Below are positions 11,698 to 24,125 of a stretch of DNA of 64,000 bases, one piece after another. The stretch comes from Saccharum officinarum (lineage: Eukaryota; Streptophyta; Magnoliopsida; Poales; Poaceae): positions 93,234,401-93,298,400 of the forward strand of contig CM036162.1 of NCBI GenBank assembly GCA_020631735.1. Reading direction: 5' to 3'. Position numbers and translations under genes: made by a program. The stretch's first letter is position 1; every line of letters starts with the position of its first letter. Below the pieces are notes generated by a model that was not told the origin of the DNA, searched no databases, and saw only the letters and a list, made by a program, of their open reading frames with translations.

Positions 11698-14089
11698 TGA
11701 AAGGTCCTTGGTTGGTTTTGATAATTGAGTGACAACTTAGGTGGACTAATATGTGGTTATGTGAGATACACATGAGATTAGTCCACATGTGATGGTGTCA
11801 TGAAGGAGCTCATTGCATATGAGACATGACATGGAGTCATGTGACCAAGATGGAGAAGATCAAGATAAGGCTTGGCTCGAAGGACCGGTTGTGAAGGTGA
11901 AGGGCAAGTTGAGGCTTCGAAGCGAAGGACCATGCGATGATGAAGCTTGAGCAAGACTTGGCGCCGACGGACCAATGCAACGGTGAAGAGCAAGTGAGGT
12001 CAAGATCGATGAACCAATACGGTCACGTGATGATATGAAGTGAATCATATCATTTGGTGATTGGTTGGTGCATGTGTTGCATCAATGTCGGAGGAGATGA
12101 ATTGGAATGCGCAAGGCTAAGGTATAACCTAGGGCATTTCCATTGCACCGGTCATAGGTGTGTAGAGAAGTTTATGACCGGGTTTGGGATAGATGGCCGT
12201 ACTATCAAGAGGAGCAAACTTGTTTGCATATCGGTCATCTAGTGCCACTTGAGCGATCTAACTTTGCATACGTGTTAGAATCGAGTGGCGAGGCAAGTTG
12301 AGTGCCTAACCCTTTGAAAATGTTTGTGAAAAGCTAACACATATGCACATGGTGGTGTACACATGGTGGTGTTGGCACATTTGCAAAGGAGAAGGTGTTG
12401 GAGTTGGTGTTGATCAACTTAGAGAAGAGAGAAGTGTTTTTCGGTGTTCTTCGGACACTAGGATGGCTCTTAGAGTGGAATACTGCTTTGATCCATTGTG
12501 AATTGGATCAAGTGCTTTAGTGGGTTGTGTAGCCCTCTGAGTAAGCTTTCCAAAATGTCCAAGATCATCGAAATCGGAGTTCGGAGCTAAGAGATATCGC
12601 CGTTTTACCGAAGGGTGGTCTGTGACCGGACTCGTGACCACCGCGTCCGGTCAGTTTCGACCACCGCGTCCGGTCAGCTGCGACCACCGCGTCCGGTCAG
12701 TGTTTTTCGTGGGCGAAAGTGACCGGACGCTGCAGCGAGTCCGGTCAGTGATGACCGGACGCGTCCGGTCACTTCGGGAGCTTGCTGGAACCTCTCTGTT
12801 CGCTGTTTCGCTGCGACCACCGCGTCCGGTCCCGTTAGTGACCACCGCGTCCGGTCAAAACAAGTTTGTACGCACGAAAACTAGCCGTTGGAGCACGCTA
12901 CTGACCACCGCGTCCGGTCAGTTTTGACCACCGCGTCCGGTCATCCCGAAAAGGACCCAGTGAAGGGGTAACGGCTCTATTTGACCGTGGGGTTATAAAT
13001 AGATGCCTTGGCCGGCCGTGACCGGTAGCTGAGCACACTTTAGCCTTGGTGGCTTATGTGATAGTGCTAGGGAGCCCTCTAACTCACTCATGCTTGATAG
13101 TGTTCATCGGATCGAGTGAGAGAGCGATTCTAGTGCGATTGCATCGTGAGGTTGCATCGAGTGGCACTAGGTGATCGTGTTGCAAGCCGGTGGTGCTTGT
13201 TACTCTTGGAGGTTGCCACCTCCTAGACGGCTTGGTGGCTTGTGGCTCCGTCGAAGCTCGCAAGAAGATTGTGCGAGGCTCCGGAGAAGCTTTGTGAGGG
13301 GGATTATGCTCACCCCGCGGGGATCGCAAAGAGCAACTCTAGTTGAGCGTGTCATTGAGTTACCTCACTTGAGAGTGGTGTCTTGCGGTGCCTTGCGGGG
13401 CGTGCCTTGAGGGGCAAGTGACTTGAGGGTCACACCGAGGAACCATCTAAGTGTTGGTCGACACAACGGGGACGTAGCTTGGTGGCAACCAAGTGAACCT
13501 CGGGAGAAAATCACCGTGTCAACCTTGTCTACTCTTCTCGGTGGTTTGCCTTCGTGCAACACAAGCTTGTATTTACTTTCATCTATACTTGTGCTTGTGT
13601 AGTTGCTCTCTTAACTAGTTTGCTTGTGTAGCTTGCTAGTTGTCTTCTTGCTTGTGTAGCTAGAAGCTTCCCCTTGCGTGACTAATTCGGTTTATGTAAC
13701 CTTGTTAGTCACATTGCTTAGTTTGTGTAGCTAAGTAGTTTGCGCTCTCTAATTTGGCTTGTGTAGCCTTGTTATTGAGCCTTGATAGTGAGCTTAGGCT
13801 TTGTGCTCTTTGCTTACTAGAATTGTGTAGGAGCTCCCTCTTGCTTGCAAAGTACTAGTGCATATGTTTGTGTGACCTTGCTCTAGAACTAAATAGGAGA
13901 GCTCTTGCTAAGGAAAGCACCTTAGTTGCTTAATTAGGATCTTTGTGAGGTGCTTGTGAACTTAGTTAGAGGGGTGTAGTCTTGGCTAGACCGATAAGTT
14001 TAATTCCACATTTGTTTTGGTTAGCCAACGCGTTTAAGTTTTAGAAAGGACTATTCACCCCTCCTCTAGTCCGCCATCTCGACCCTACA
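11698..14089 (+). repeat. 3' LTR of the TR-GAG element
   Basis: 2,392 bp with the same TGAAAGG and CCTACA ends as the 5' LTR, followed by target duplication GCAGG at 14,090-14,094. It differs from the 5' LTR by about 18 substitutions, mostly transitions, and by one additional 24-bp unit in the U3 array at 12,623-12,943. Confidence 0.93.
12623..12943 (+). repeat. U3 array of the 3' LTR, one additional unit
   Basis: Same array as in the 5' LTR, but with seven full GACCACCGCGTCCGGTCA copies. The additional one lies near 12,918-12,942. The 20-bp palindrome is at 12,752-12,771. The unit-number difference arose during reverse transcription or after insertion, since both LTRs copy one template. Confidence 0.88.
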
Positions 14090-14870
14090 GCAGGGGGAGG
14101 GATGATGCGCTGCTCCACATCAGCGATCTAGCGAGCCAGGGCAGCGGCCGCATCCCGCTCGTGCTCCCAGGCGAGGGCGGCCGCTCGGAGACGAGCCTGG
14201 CCCTCAGTGGCTGCAGCCCGAGCGGCGACGAGGGCAGCAGCGAGAGTCGAGTCGTCACGACCGTGGTAGAGGAGGGTCGGCGGCGGCGGAGGCGGAGCCG
14301 GGAAAGCATGGACACCGCCAGGAAGAAGACCGGTGCCGGGAAGGGGAACAGCGTCGTTGGGCGGCTCGGCAGCAGCCGCAGGGGCCGAGCCGAGGGCTGC
14401 ACCGGCGCCCACAGCAGATGCGCCCCCAGCAGCCGCACCCTCAGTACCCGCGCTGGCACCGGCAGTAGTCTCTGCGCCAGCCGCGGTCAGGGCTGCGGCG
14501 GTGGAACCGCCCGCAGCCATTAGGGCGGAGGCCGCGCCTAGAGGAAGGCCTGGACCCGCAGCCGCTAGGGCGGAAGCGACGCCTGGAGGAAGGCCTGGAG
14601 GAGGAGGCCGCGGGCCTCGAGGGAGCCCAGCGGTTGTGCGGTCGCCCGCTGTCCCCCCCGGCGGTGGCTGGAGTAGAGCATGGCCGCCCGCGCCAGGAGG
14701 CAGAGGCCGAGCCGAAGCGGCGGCCACCTAGGCCCAGGAGGAAGAAGGGAGAGGGGGGAAGGCATGGAAATAGGTTGGGGAAGGAGGAGGTAGTCGGCCT
14801 GCCATGGGGAGGCGGCGGCGCCGGCCTGAGGAGGCAGCGGCGGCTGGAGGGAAGGAGAGGTAAACCTAAG
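14090..14870 (-). pseudogene. gag: Copia-1 gag N-terminal region
   Basis: Minus-strand frame starting at 14,727 (MAAASARPLP) that is extremely rich in Ala, Gly and Pro. It is stopped by a TAG near 14,124 where a TGG is expected, then reads on as IADVEQRIIPP to the insertion point at 14,094. Across the removed insert it joins YHDLRAASSG at 3,914 in the same frame. The low-complexity N-terminus is probably the variable gag leader. Reading frames on the other strand here (14,161-14,888) are shadows. Confidence 0.75.
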
Positions 14871-14882
14871 CTGCTGATACCA
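14871..14882 (-). other. Primer binding site of Copia-1
   Basis: On minus it reads TGGTATCAGCAGC directly after the LTR CA end, a near match to the initiator tRNA-Met primer site TGGTATCAGAGC. It fixes the orientation of Copia-1. Confidence 0.78.
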
Positions 14883-14998
14883 TGCTAGAAGATTATTCTC
14901 TATTGATTTGGGCTAACTCTAGAAGGGTAGCTATATAGGTACCATACATAGGTCACATGGGCCTAGCCTCATGGGCCTAATACATTCACATTCCAACA
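14883..14998 (-). repeat. 5' LTR of Copia-1 (116 bp)
   Basis: On minus it runs from TGTTGGAATG to TCTAGCA. The boundary is set by the TG/CA ends and the adjacent primer site. At 116 bp it is very short for a plant LTR. The matching 3' LTR is off the left edge, so neither TSD nor age can be checked; AGATG at 14,999-15,003 is the expected TSD. Confidence 0.8.
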
Positions 14999-15008
14999 AG
15001 ATGGACAG

Positions 15009-15431
15009 TGTTAGACATAATCTGCTGATCCTCTTTTGCCTCTCCTAATGTAGTCTAGGGCAGGTAGATGGTCAGCTCTGCTGTCCAAACCTGTCACTGC
15101 AGCAAGTATGGCAATAGGCCATATCTAGTACTGTAGTTGGTAGTTGTTGCATCATCCATAGTTGGTAGAAGATGATGTATACATTGTACTAGAGTAGGTA
15201 GTCTTGTACCATAGTAGGTACCTGTAGGATGTATATAAACCAATGCAATGCAATGAAATGGGCAGCTCTTGCCACCACATTCTGTTGTCAGTCTTCAGCC
15301 AACGCTGAAGACAGAGGAGTGAGTGTGTGCGTGTGTTCACTGAGCTCAAGCTCTTCTTCCTTGGATCAGGGGAGAGGGAGAGGGAAGGAGAGCAGGTGCT
15401 GCTCACCTGAGCATTGGTTGCAGTGCCAACA
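15009..15431 (+). repeat. 5' LTR of Copia-2
   Basis: TGTTAGAC...CCAACA. It contains a TATATAAA box at 15,232-15,239, so a Met codon at 15,229 lies in the promoter and is not a usable start. Two short inverted segments (CTTCAGCCAACGCTGAAG, about 15,293-15,310) lie downstream of the box and could form a hairpin in the leader. Confidence 0.93.
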
Positions 15432-15433
15432 CC

Positions 15434-15446
15434 TGGTATCAGAGCC
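15434..15446 (+). other. Primer binding site of Copia-2
   Basis: TGGTATCAGAGCC, two bases after the LTR; initiator tRNA-Met type. Confidence 0.9.
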
Positions 15447-15543
15447 GTACAAGTCGCTGGGCGGTGTCGCCGGCAATGGACACGGCTGCGGGGGGCGCAG
15501 GGGTGGTGCAGAGGCGGCTGCGGCGGCGGCTGCAGCAGCGGCC

Positions 15544-18500
15544 ATGGAGAGGCAGCTGGCCTCGGCATCCCAGCCCGCCGTGGAGGTGCGCATGGTGAGG
15601 GAGGTCGGCGGGTCCAACACCTGGCCGATGCTCACCCGCACCAACTACGGCGAGTGGGCTATCCACATGAAGTGGAAGCTGCGCGCGCGGCGGTGGTGGG
15701 CGGCGGTGAAGACCGGCAATGCCGGTGAAGATGCAGAGGTGGGCGTTATGGAGGCGCTCATGGCGTCCACGCCGTCCGAGTTCCATGAGGCCATCGGGTC
15801 GAAGAACACGGCGAAGGAGGCGTGGGACATGCTCGCGTCCTTCCGCCTCGGCTCGGACCGAGCCAAGAAGGCGAAGGCGCAGCAGCTGCGCCGCGAGTTC
15901 GACGACCTTCGATTCAAGCCCGGTGAGGCTGTGGAGGACTTCGCGCTTCGGCTGCAGTCGATCGCGAGCCAGTTGGCTACCTACAGCAAGCCGGTCGACG
16001 ACGAGGACGTCGTGGCCAAGCTGTTGCGCGTCGTGCCGGCCAAATACGCGCAGCTTGCCTTGTCCATCGAGACGATGCTGGACTTGTCCACGCTGTTGCT
16101 TGAGGACGTCACCGGGCGGCTCCGCGCGGTGGAGGATCGCGCGCCGCCGGAGAAGGAGAAGCCCGAGCTGCTGTTGATAGAGGAGTGGTCGGCGCGGATG
16201 AAGGAGAAGCGCATGACCGAGGAAGGCTCCAGTCGCGGTGGCGGTGACCGTGGCGGCGGCAACGGCGGAAAGCAGCGTGGCAAGGCACCGGCGGAGAAGA
16301 AAAGGGGGAAGAAGAAGTTCCCCGACCCCAATGCTTGCCGCAAGTGCGGCGAGGTGGGGCACTGGGCACGGGAGTGCCCAAACAAGAAGCCGGAGAGGAA
16401 GGAGGAGGTGCACCTTGCTCGGGACGACAGCGACGGCGAGCACGCGCTCCTGATGGGGGTGTTCTGCGCGGAGAGCGGCGAAGCAGAGGCGGCGGAGCTG
16501 GAGCAGAGGTCTGCGCCGCCGGTTGTTCACCTTGATGAGCCGCGTGCGCAGGTCCACCTGGGAGCTGCCGAAGACGAGTCAGAGCCGAGGTGGTACCTCG
16601 ACTCCGGGGCGAGCAACCACATGACAGGCTGCCGCGCCGCTTTCTCCGAGCTGGACGAGAAGCACGCCGGGAGCGTCAGGTTCGGCGATGGCTCCCGGGT
16701 GCAGATCCGAGGGCGCGGCACCGTGCTCTTCCGGTGCAAGAACGGAGAGCACCGCGCGCTCACGGACGTCTACTACATCCCGGAGCTCCGATCGAGCATC
16801 GTCAGCCTAGGACAGCTCGATGAGCACGGTGCAGAGGTGTTGATCCGCAATGGGGTGCTGCGCATCAGGGACCAGGACGGCCGACTCCTAGCTAAGGTAT
16901 CGAGGTCCCATAACCGCCTCTACCTGCTGGATTTGAAGGTAGAGCAGCCGGTGTGCCTTGCGGCGTCGTGCTCGGAGGAGCCGTGGTTGTGGCATGGTCG
17001 ATTCGGCCACCTGAGCTTCGACGCGCTCGGGCGGCTGGGGAAGATGGTGACCGGGCTGCCGCAGATCAAGCACACCGGCGAGCTTTGCGACAGCTGCCTA
17101 GCGGGGAAGCAGAGGCGGCTACCGTTCCCCAAGGCGACAAGGTATCGCGCGGCTGATCCGCTCGAGCTGGTCCATGGGGACCTTTGCGGGCCAATCACGC
17201 CGGCGACGCACGGAGGCCGGAGGTATTTCCTCCTGCTCGTGGATGACTGTAGTCGCTACATGTGGCTGCAGCTCCTGACGAGCAAGAGCGACGCGGCGGA
17301 CGCCATCAAGGGCTTCAAGGCTCGAGCTGAGGCGGAGTCCGGGAAGAAGCTCCGGGTCTTGAGGACCGACCGCGGCGGTGAGTTCACGGCGGTGGAATTT
17401 GCCACCTACTGCGCCGAGGAGGGGGTGGGGCGCCACCTCACCGCGCCCTACTCACCGCAGCAGAACGGCGTGGTGGAGCGCCGAAATCAGACGATCGTCG
17501 GCATGGCGCGCTCCATGATGAAAGCGAAGAAGATGCCGGCGACGTTCTGGGGCGAAGCCGTGACGACGGAGGTCTTCATCCTGAACCGTGCGCCCACGAA
17601 GGCCCTGAAGGGGCAAACTCTGTTCGAGGCTTGGCACGGGCACAAGCCGAACGTGGTGTTTATGCGCACGTTCGGGTGCGTTGGCTACGTCAAGACAACC
17701 AAGCCCGGCCTCGGCAAGCTTGAAGACAGGAGCACGAAGGCGGTGTTCCTCGGCTACGAGGAAGGATCCAAAGCCTACCGGCTGTACGATCCGGCAAGGG
17801 GCAAGGTGATGGTATCCAGGGACGTCGTCTTCGACGAGGCGGCGGCTTGGGACTAGAATGCCGAGGAGTTGGAGGCGGAGCAGGGCCACGGGCTTGGAGA
17901 CACGTTCGTTGTGGAGCGGCTGGTGGTGCACGGTCACGGCGAGGCAGAGCAGGCTCCAATGACCAGGGAAGCGGGAGAAGGGGAGCCGGCGGCCGGGGAA
18001 GCAGCAGAGCCCACGGCGGCGGAGGTGGAGGAACCACCTAGCCCACCGGGAGCAGGGCACTACAGCTCGCCGGGGCCAATGGCGGACTCCCCCCCTGTTT
18101 TGCACGAACAGGGGACGCCGGGAGCATCGATGGTGGAGTATGCTACTCCACCGTCCAATCTCGACGAGTTCGTGGACGCGTTCCACGAAGGGGAGGAGAT
18201 TCGGTTCCGGCGCGTCGACAATGTCGTTGGCAACGCGCCGGTGCCAGGACTGGCTGCGCGCCTGCTCGACGACGATCAAGCACTGCTGCTCATGAGCGCG
18301 GAGGAGCCAGCCACGTTCGCGGTTGCAGAGCGCGACGCGGAGTGGCGGCGGGCCATGATCGAGGAGATGAAGGCGATCGAAGCCAACAAGACCTAGGACT
18401 TGGTCGATCCGCCGTCGGGCTGCCGACCGATCGGACTCAAGTGGGTCTATAAGGTCAAGAAGGATGAGCGCGGCGCCGTCGTCAAGCACAAGGCGCGCCT

Positions 18501-19882
18501 AGTGGCGCGCGGTTTCGTGCAGCGCGAGGGGATTGATTTCGAGGAGGTGTTCGCACCGGTGGCGCGGATGGAGTCGGTACGGCTCCTCCTCGCGCTTGCG
18601 GCGGCCAAGGACTGGCAAGTCCACCACCTCGACGTCAAGTCTGCCTTTCTCAATGGCGATTTGGCGGAGGTGGTCTACGTCAAGCAGGCGCCGGGGTTCG
18701 TGGTGAAGGGCGCTGAGCATAAGGTGCTGCGCCTCAGGAAGGCCCTGTACGGGCTGCGGCAAGCGCCGAGGCGCGTGGAACGCCAAGCTCGACGCCACCA
18801 TGGCGGAGCTCGGGTTCGCACGCTGCGCCACTGAGCATGCGCTGTACACCCGCCGACGGGGGAAGGAGCACCTCATCGTCGGGGTGTACGTCGATGATCT
18901 CATCGTCACTGGGGCGCGCGCGCAGGACATTGCGCGTTTCAAGGAGGAGATGGGCGCCAAGTTCCGCATGAGCGACCTGGGAGCTCTGTCGTACTACCTC
19001 GGCATCGAGGTGAAGCAGAGCGCGGATGCAGTGAAGCTTGGGCAGCGCGCCTACGCGCTGAAGCTGTTGGAGCGGGCGGGCATGGCGGGCTGCAAGGCTG
19101 TGGCCACACCCATGGAGGAGCGGATCAAGCTCTCGCGGGCAAGCTCGGCGGCGAAGGTAGACGCTATGCTCTACCGAAGCATCGTCGGCGGGCTGCGCTG
19201 GCTCACGCACACTCGGCCGGACATCGCGTTCGCGGTGGGTTACGTGAGCCGTTTCATGGAGGATCCAAGGGAAGACCACTGGGCGGCAGTCAAGCGGCTG
19301 CTCCGCTATGTCCAGGGCACGGCGGAGCTGGGCATTGTCTTCCCCAAGCGCGGGAGCATCCAGCTCTCGGTGTTCAGCGAGGCACCGCCCAAGGCCTCGG
19401 AAGATGCAGCGCTGACGGTCTTCAGCGATGCGGACATGGCCGGCGACGTTGATGGGAGGCGGAGTACTTCGGGTGTCCTCGTCTTCCTCGGATCGTCGCC
19501 GATTGCCTGGCAATCCTTGAAGCAAAAGATGGTGGCGCTGTCGACATGTGAGGCGGAGTATGTCGCAGCAGCCACGGCGGCATGCCAGGTGGTCTGGCTG
19601 CGGCGGCTGCTGGCAGAGCTCACCGGAGCTCAGGTCCAGCCGCCGGCACTCAAGGTGGACAACCAGCCAGCAATTGCGCTGGCAAAGAATCCAGTTCTCC
19701 ACGACAGAAGCAAACACATAGATGTGAAGTTTCACTTTCTTCGTGATTGCGTCGATGGAGGGCAGCTCGTCATCGAGTTCGTCGACACCAGCCGGCAGCT
19801 CGCTGACATCCTCACCAAGTCACTTGGCCGGTTTCGGTTCCAGGAGCTGAGGAGGATGATTGGCATGGTTGAAGTCAAGTAG
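15544..19882 (+). pseudogene. gag-pol: Copia-2 gag-pol polyprotein, near-intact
   Basis: I take Met at 15,544 (MERQLASASQ) as the start, since the frame upstream lies in the LTR and leader. Domains in order: UBN2 gag with LTRTNYGEWA; zinc knuckle CRKCGEVGHWARECP (about 16,335-16,380); protease YLDSGASNHMTG (about 16,593); GAG-pre-integrase HxxxH/CxxC; integrase with HGDLCGP, RTDRGGEF and NGVVERRN; RT with LDVKSAFLNG and YVDDL (about 18,890); RNase H with STCEAEYVA; end at 19,880-19,882. Lesions: TAG at 17,854-17,856 (Trp expected), TAG at 18,394-18,396 (Trp expected), and a one-base gain near 18,770 that moves the rest of RT/RNase H to the next frame. Everything else reads cleanly. Confidence 0.92.
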
Positions 19883-19905
19883 GGATAGCAGGATTAGGGG
19901 AAGAT

Positions 19906-20331
19906 TGTTAGACATAATCTGCTGATCCTCTTTTGCCTCTCCTAATGCAGTCTAGGGCAGGTAGATGGTCAGCTCTGCTGTCCAAACCTGCCACTGCAGC
20001 AAGTATGGCAATAGGCCATCTCTAGTACTGTAGTTGGTAGTTGTTGCATCATCCATAGTTGGTAGAAGATGATGTATACATTGTACTAGAGTAGGTAGTC
20101 TTGTACCATAGTAGGTACATGTAGGATGTATATAAACCAATGCAATGCAATGAAATGGGCAGCTCTTGCCACCACATTCTGTTGTCAGTCTTCAGCCAAC
20201 GCTGAAGACAGAGGAGTGAGTGTGTGCGTGTGTTCACTGAGCTCAAGCTCATCTTCTTCCTTGGATCAGGGGAGAGGGAGAGGGAAGGAGAGCAGGTGCT
20301 GCTCACCTGAGCACTGGTTGCAGTGCCAACA
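19906..20331 (+). repeat. 3' LTR of Copia-2
   Basis: Same ends as the 5' LTR. It is preceded by the purine-rich tract AGGGGAAGAT at 19,895-19,905 and followed by GACAG. It carries three additional bases (CAT) in a CTT repeat relative to the 5' copy. Confidence 0.93.
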
Positions 20332-20336
20332 GACAG

Positions 20337-20653
20337 CTTCTTTTCTTTATGAATTTGACAGTAGTAAAACGTCAAATTTTGGTTAGTGGATTGCATGGAT
20401 GCTGGGGCTTCCTTTACATCTGTCTATGTCTAAGTCATTGATATGTATCCTAGGAATAGTAAAGTTTACTTCCAGAACAAAGGACAATGCCAGAGGGCTT
20501 GCTACTTGACGAAGTTTGTCAAGCATGCAACTGTATATGGGATCTCCTTTAACCCTTATTTCCATCAGATCCAGTAATCCTGCTTTTGCATTGTCTTCTG
20601 ATGCTCGTGGTACTGTCAGTCAGTAATTGCTGCTTGGAAACTACTTTCTTGTT
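20337..20653 (-). other. 3' flank or 3' UTR of the kinase gene
   Basis: 317 bp between the kinase stop codon and Copia-2. No AATAAA is visible on minus, so the polyadenylation site cannot be placed. It may have been displaced by Copia-2, leaving the 3' end of the transcript inside or beyond the element. Confidence 0.5.
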
Positions 20654-23672
<3,019 letters not shown>

Positions 23673-23959
23673 GGCGCCACCGTCGCCGGACGCCGGGTGC
23701 TCGCTATCTCCGCCGCTAGCGCCCTCGTGCCTCGACCTTCCCTTACCCTCTCCTCGGTCTAATTCGGGTGCTTGCGCCGCGCGCGCGCCATCGGGGAACG
23801 GCCCGACACTTCCGATTGTTGGCTGGCTGCCCGTCAGTGCCGGGGCGTGGTGTTCTGGGCCGACCGCTCGGAAGCCATTAAAAATGCCGCCAAATTTTCT
23901 TCCGTCCGGCCATTCGACACCTCCAATTGTTGTTTCGGGTCGAAATTTACTGCTACGTA
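23673..23959 (-). promoter_or_regulatory. 5' flank of the kinase gene
   Basis: About 290 bp of GC-rich sequence upstream of the chosen start. It stays open in the exon 1 frame back to a Met at 24,041, but I read it as leader or promoter. A MITE begins at 23,960. No clear TATA box was found. Confidence 0.4.
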
Positions 23960-24125
23960 CTCCCTCTTTCCATAAAAAGAATATAATTCTCATATTTTGA
24001 GGCACTTTGACTGAAGTTATATAAAGAAAAGGTACTGACATTTTTTATACAAAATAAATACAATTAGATTAGTTATAGAATGTATTTTCATAATAAATTT
24101 ATTTGAGGACATAAATGTTACTAGT

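Larger units (their letters stand above)
3920..14089 (+). mobile_element. TR-GAG-type LTR element with intact gag and no pol
   Basis: Full-length 10,170-bp element. It has TG...CA LTRs (3,920-6,287 and 11,698-14,089), target duplication GCAGG, an initiator-tRNA-Met-type primer site directly after the 5' LTR, and a purine tract before the 3' LTR. The only coding capacity is gag. A by-eye comparison finds about 18 substitutions over roughly 2.37 kb of LTR (about 0.8%) plus one 24-bp repeat-unit difference, so insertion is recent. The tRNA-Met primer site, very long LTRs and repeated purine tracts suggest a Maximus/SIRE-like Copia origin; that is an inference, because no pol is present to classify it. 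Mobility would need enzymes from another element. Confidence 0.93.
15009..20331 (+). mobile_element. Copia-2 full-length LTR retrotransposon
   Basis: 5,323 bp, with LTRs of 423 bp (15,009-15,431) and 426 bp (19,906-20,331). Target duplications GACAG are at 15,004-15,008 and 20,332-20,336. By eye the LTRs differ by five substitutions and one 3-bp indel (about 1.2%). The internal region encodes one gag-pol frame with two amber codons and a +1 shift. It was inserted 10 bp from the Copia-1 5' end and downstream of the kinase gene, in convergent orientation. Confidence 0.95.

Noticed and set aside
15229..15543. Copia-2 polyprotein starting at Met 15,229
   Set aside because: That Met overlaps the LTR TATA box, so it is upstream of the transcript start; 15,544 is the sensible start.
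15439..16557. 372-codon minus frame and similar frames at 17,452-18,489 and 18,734-19,735
   Set aside because: Shadows of the GC-rich Copia-2 polyprotein with no domain of their own.
23673..24041. N-terminal extension of the CDPK to Met 24,041
   Set aside because: Would bury the MGGC acylation site, runs into a Stowaway MITE, and has non-coding composition.
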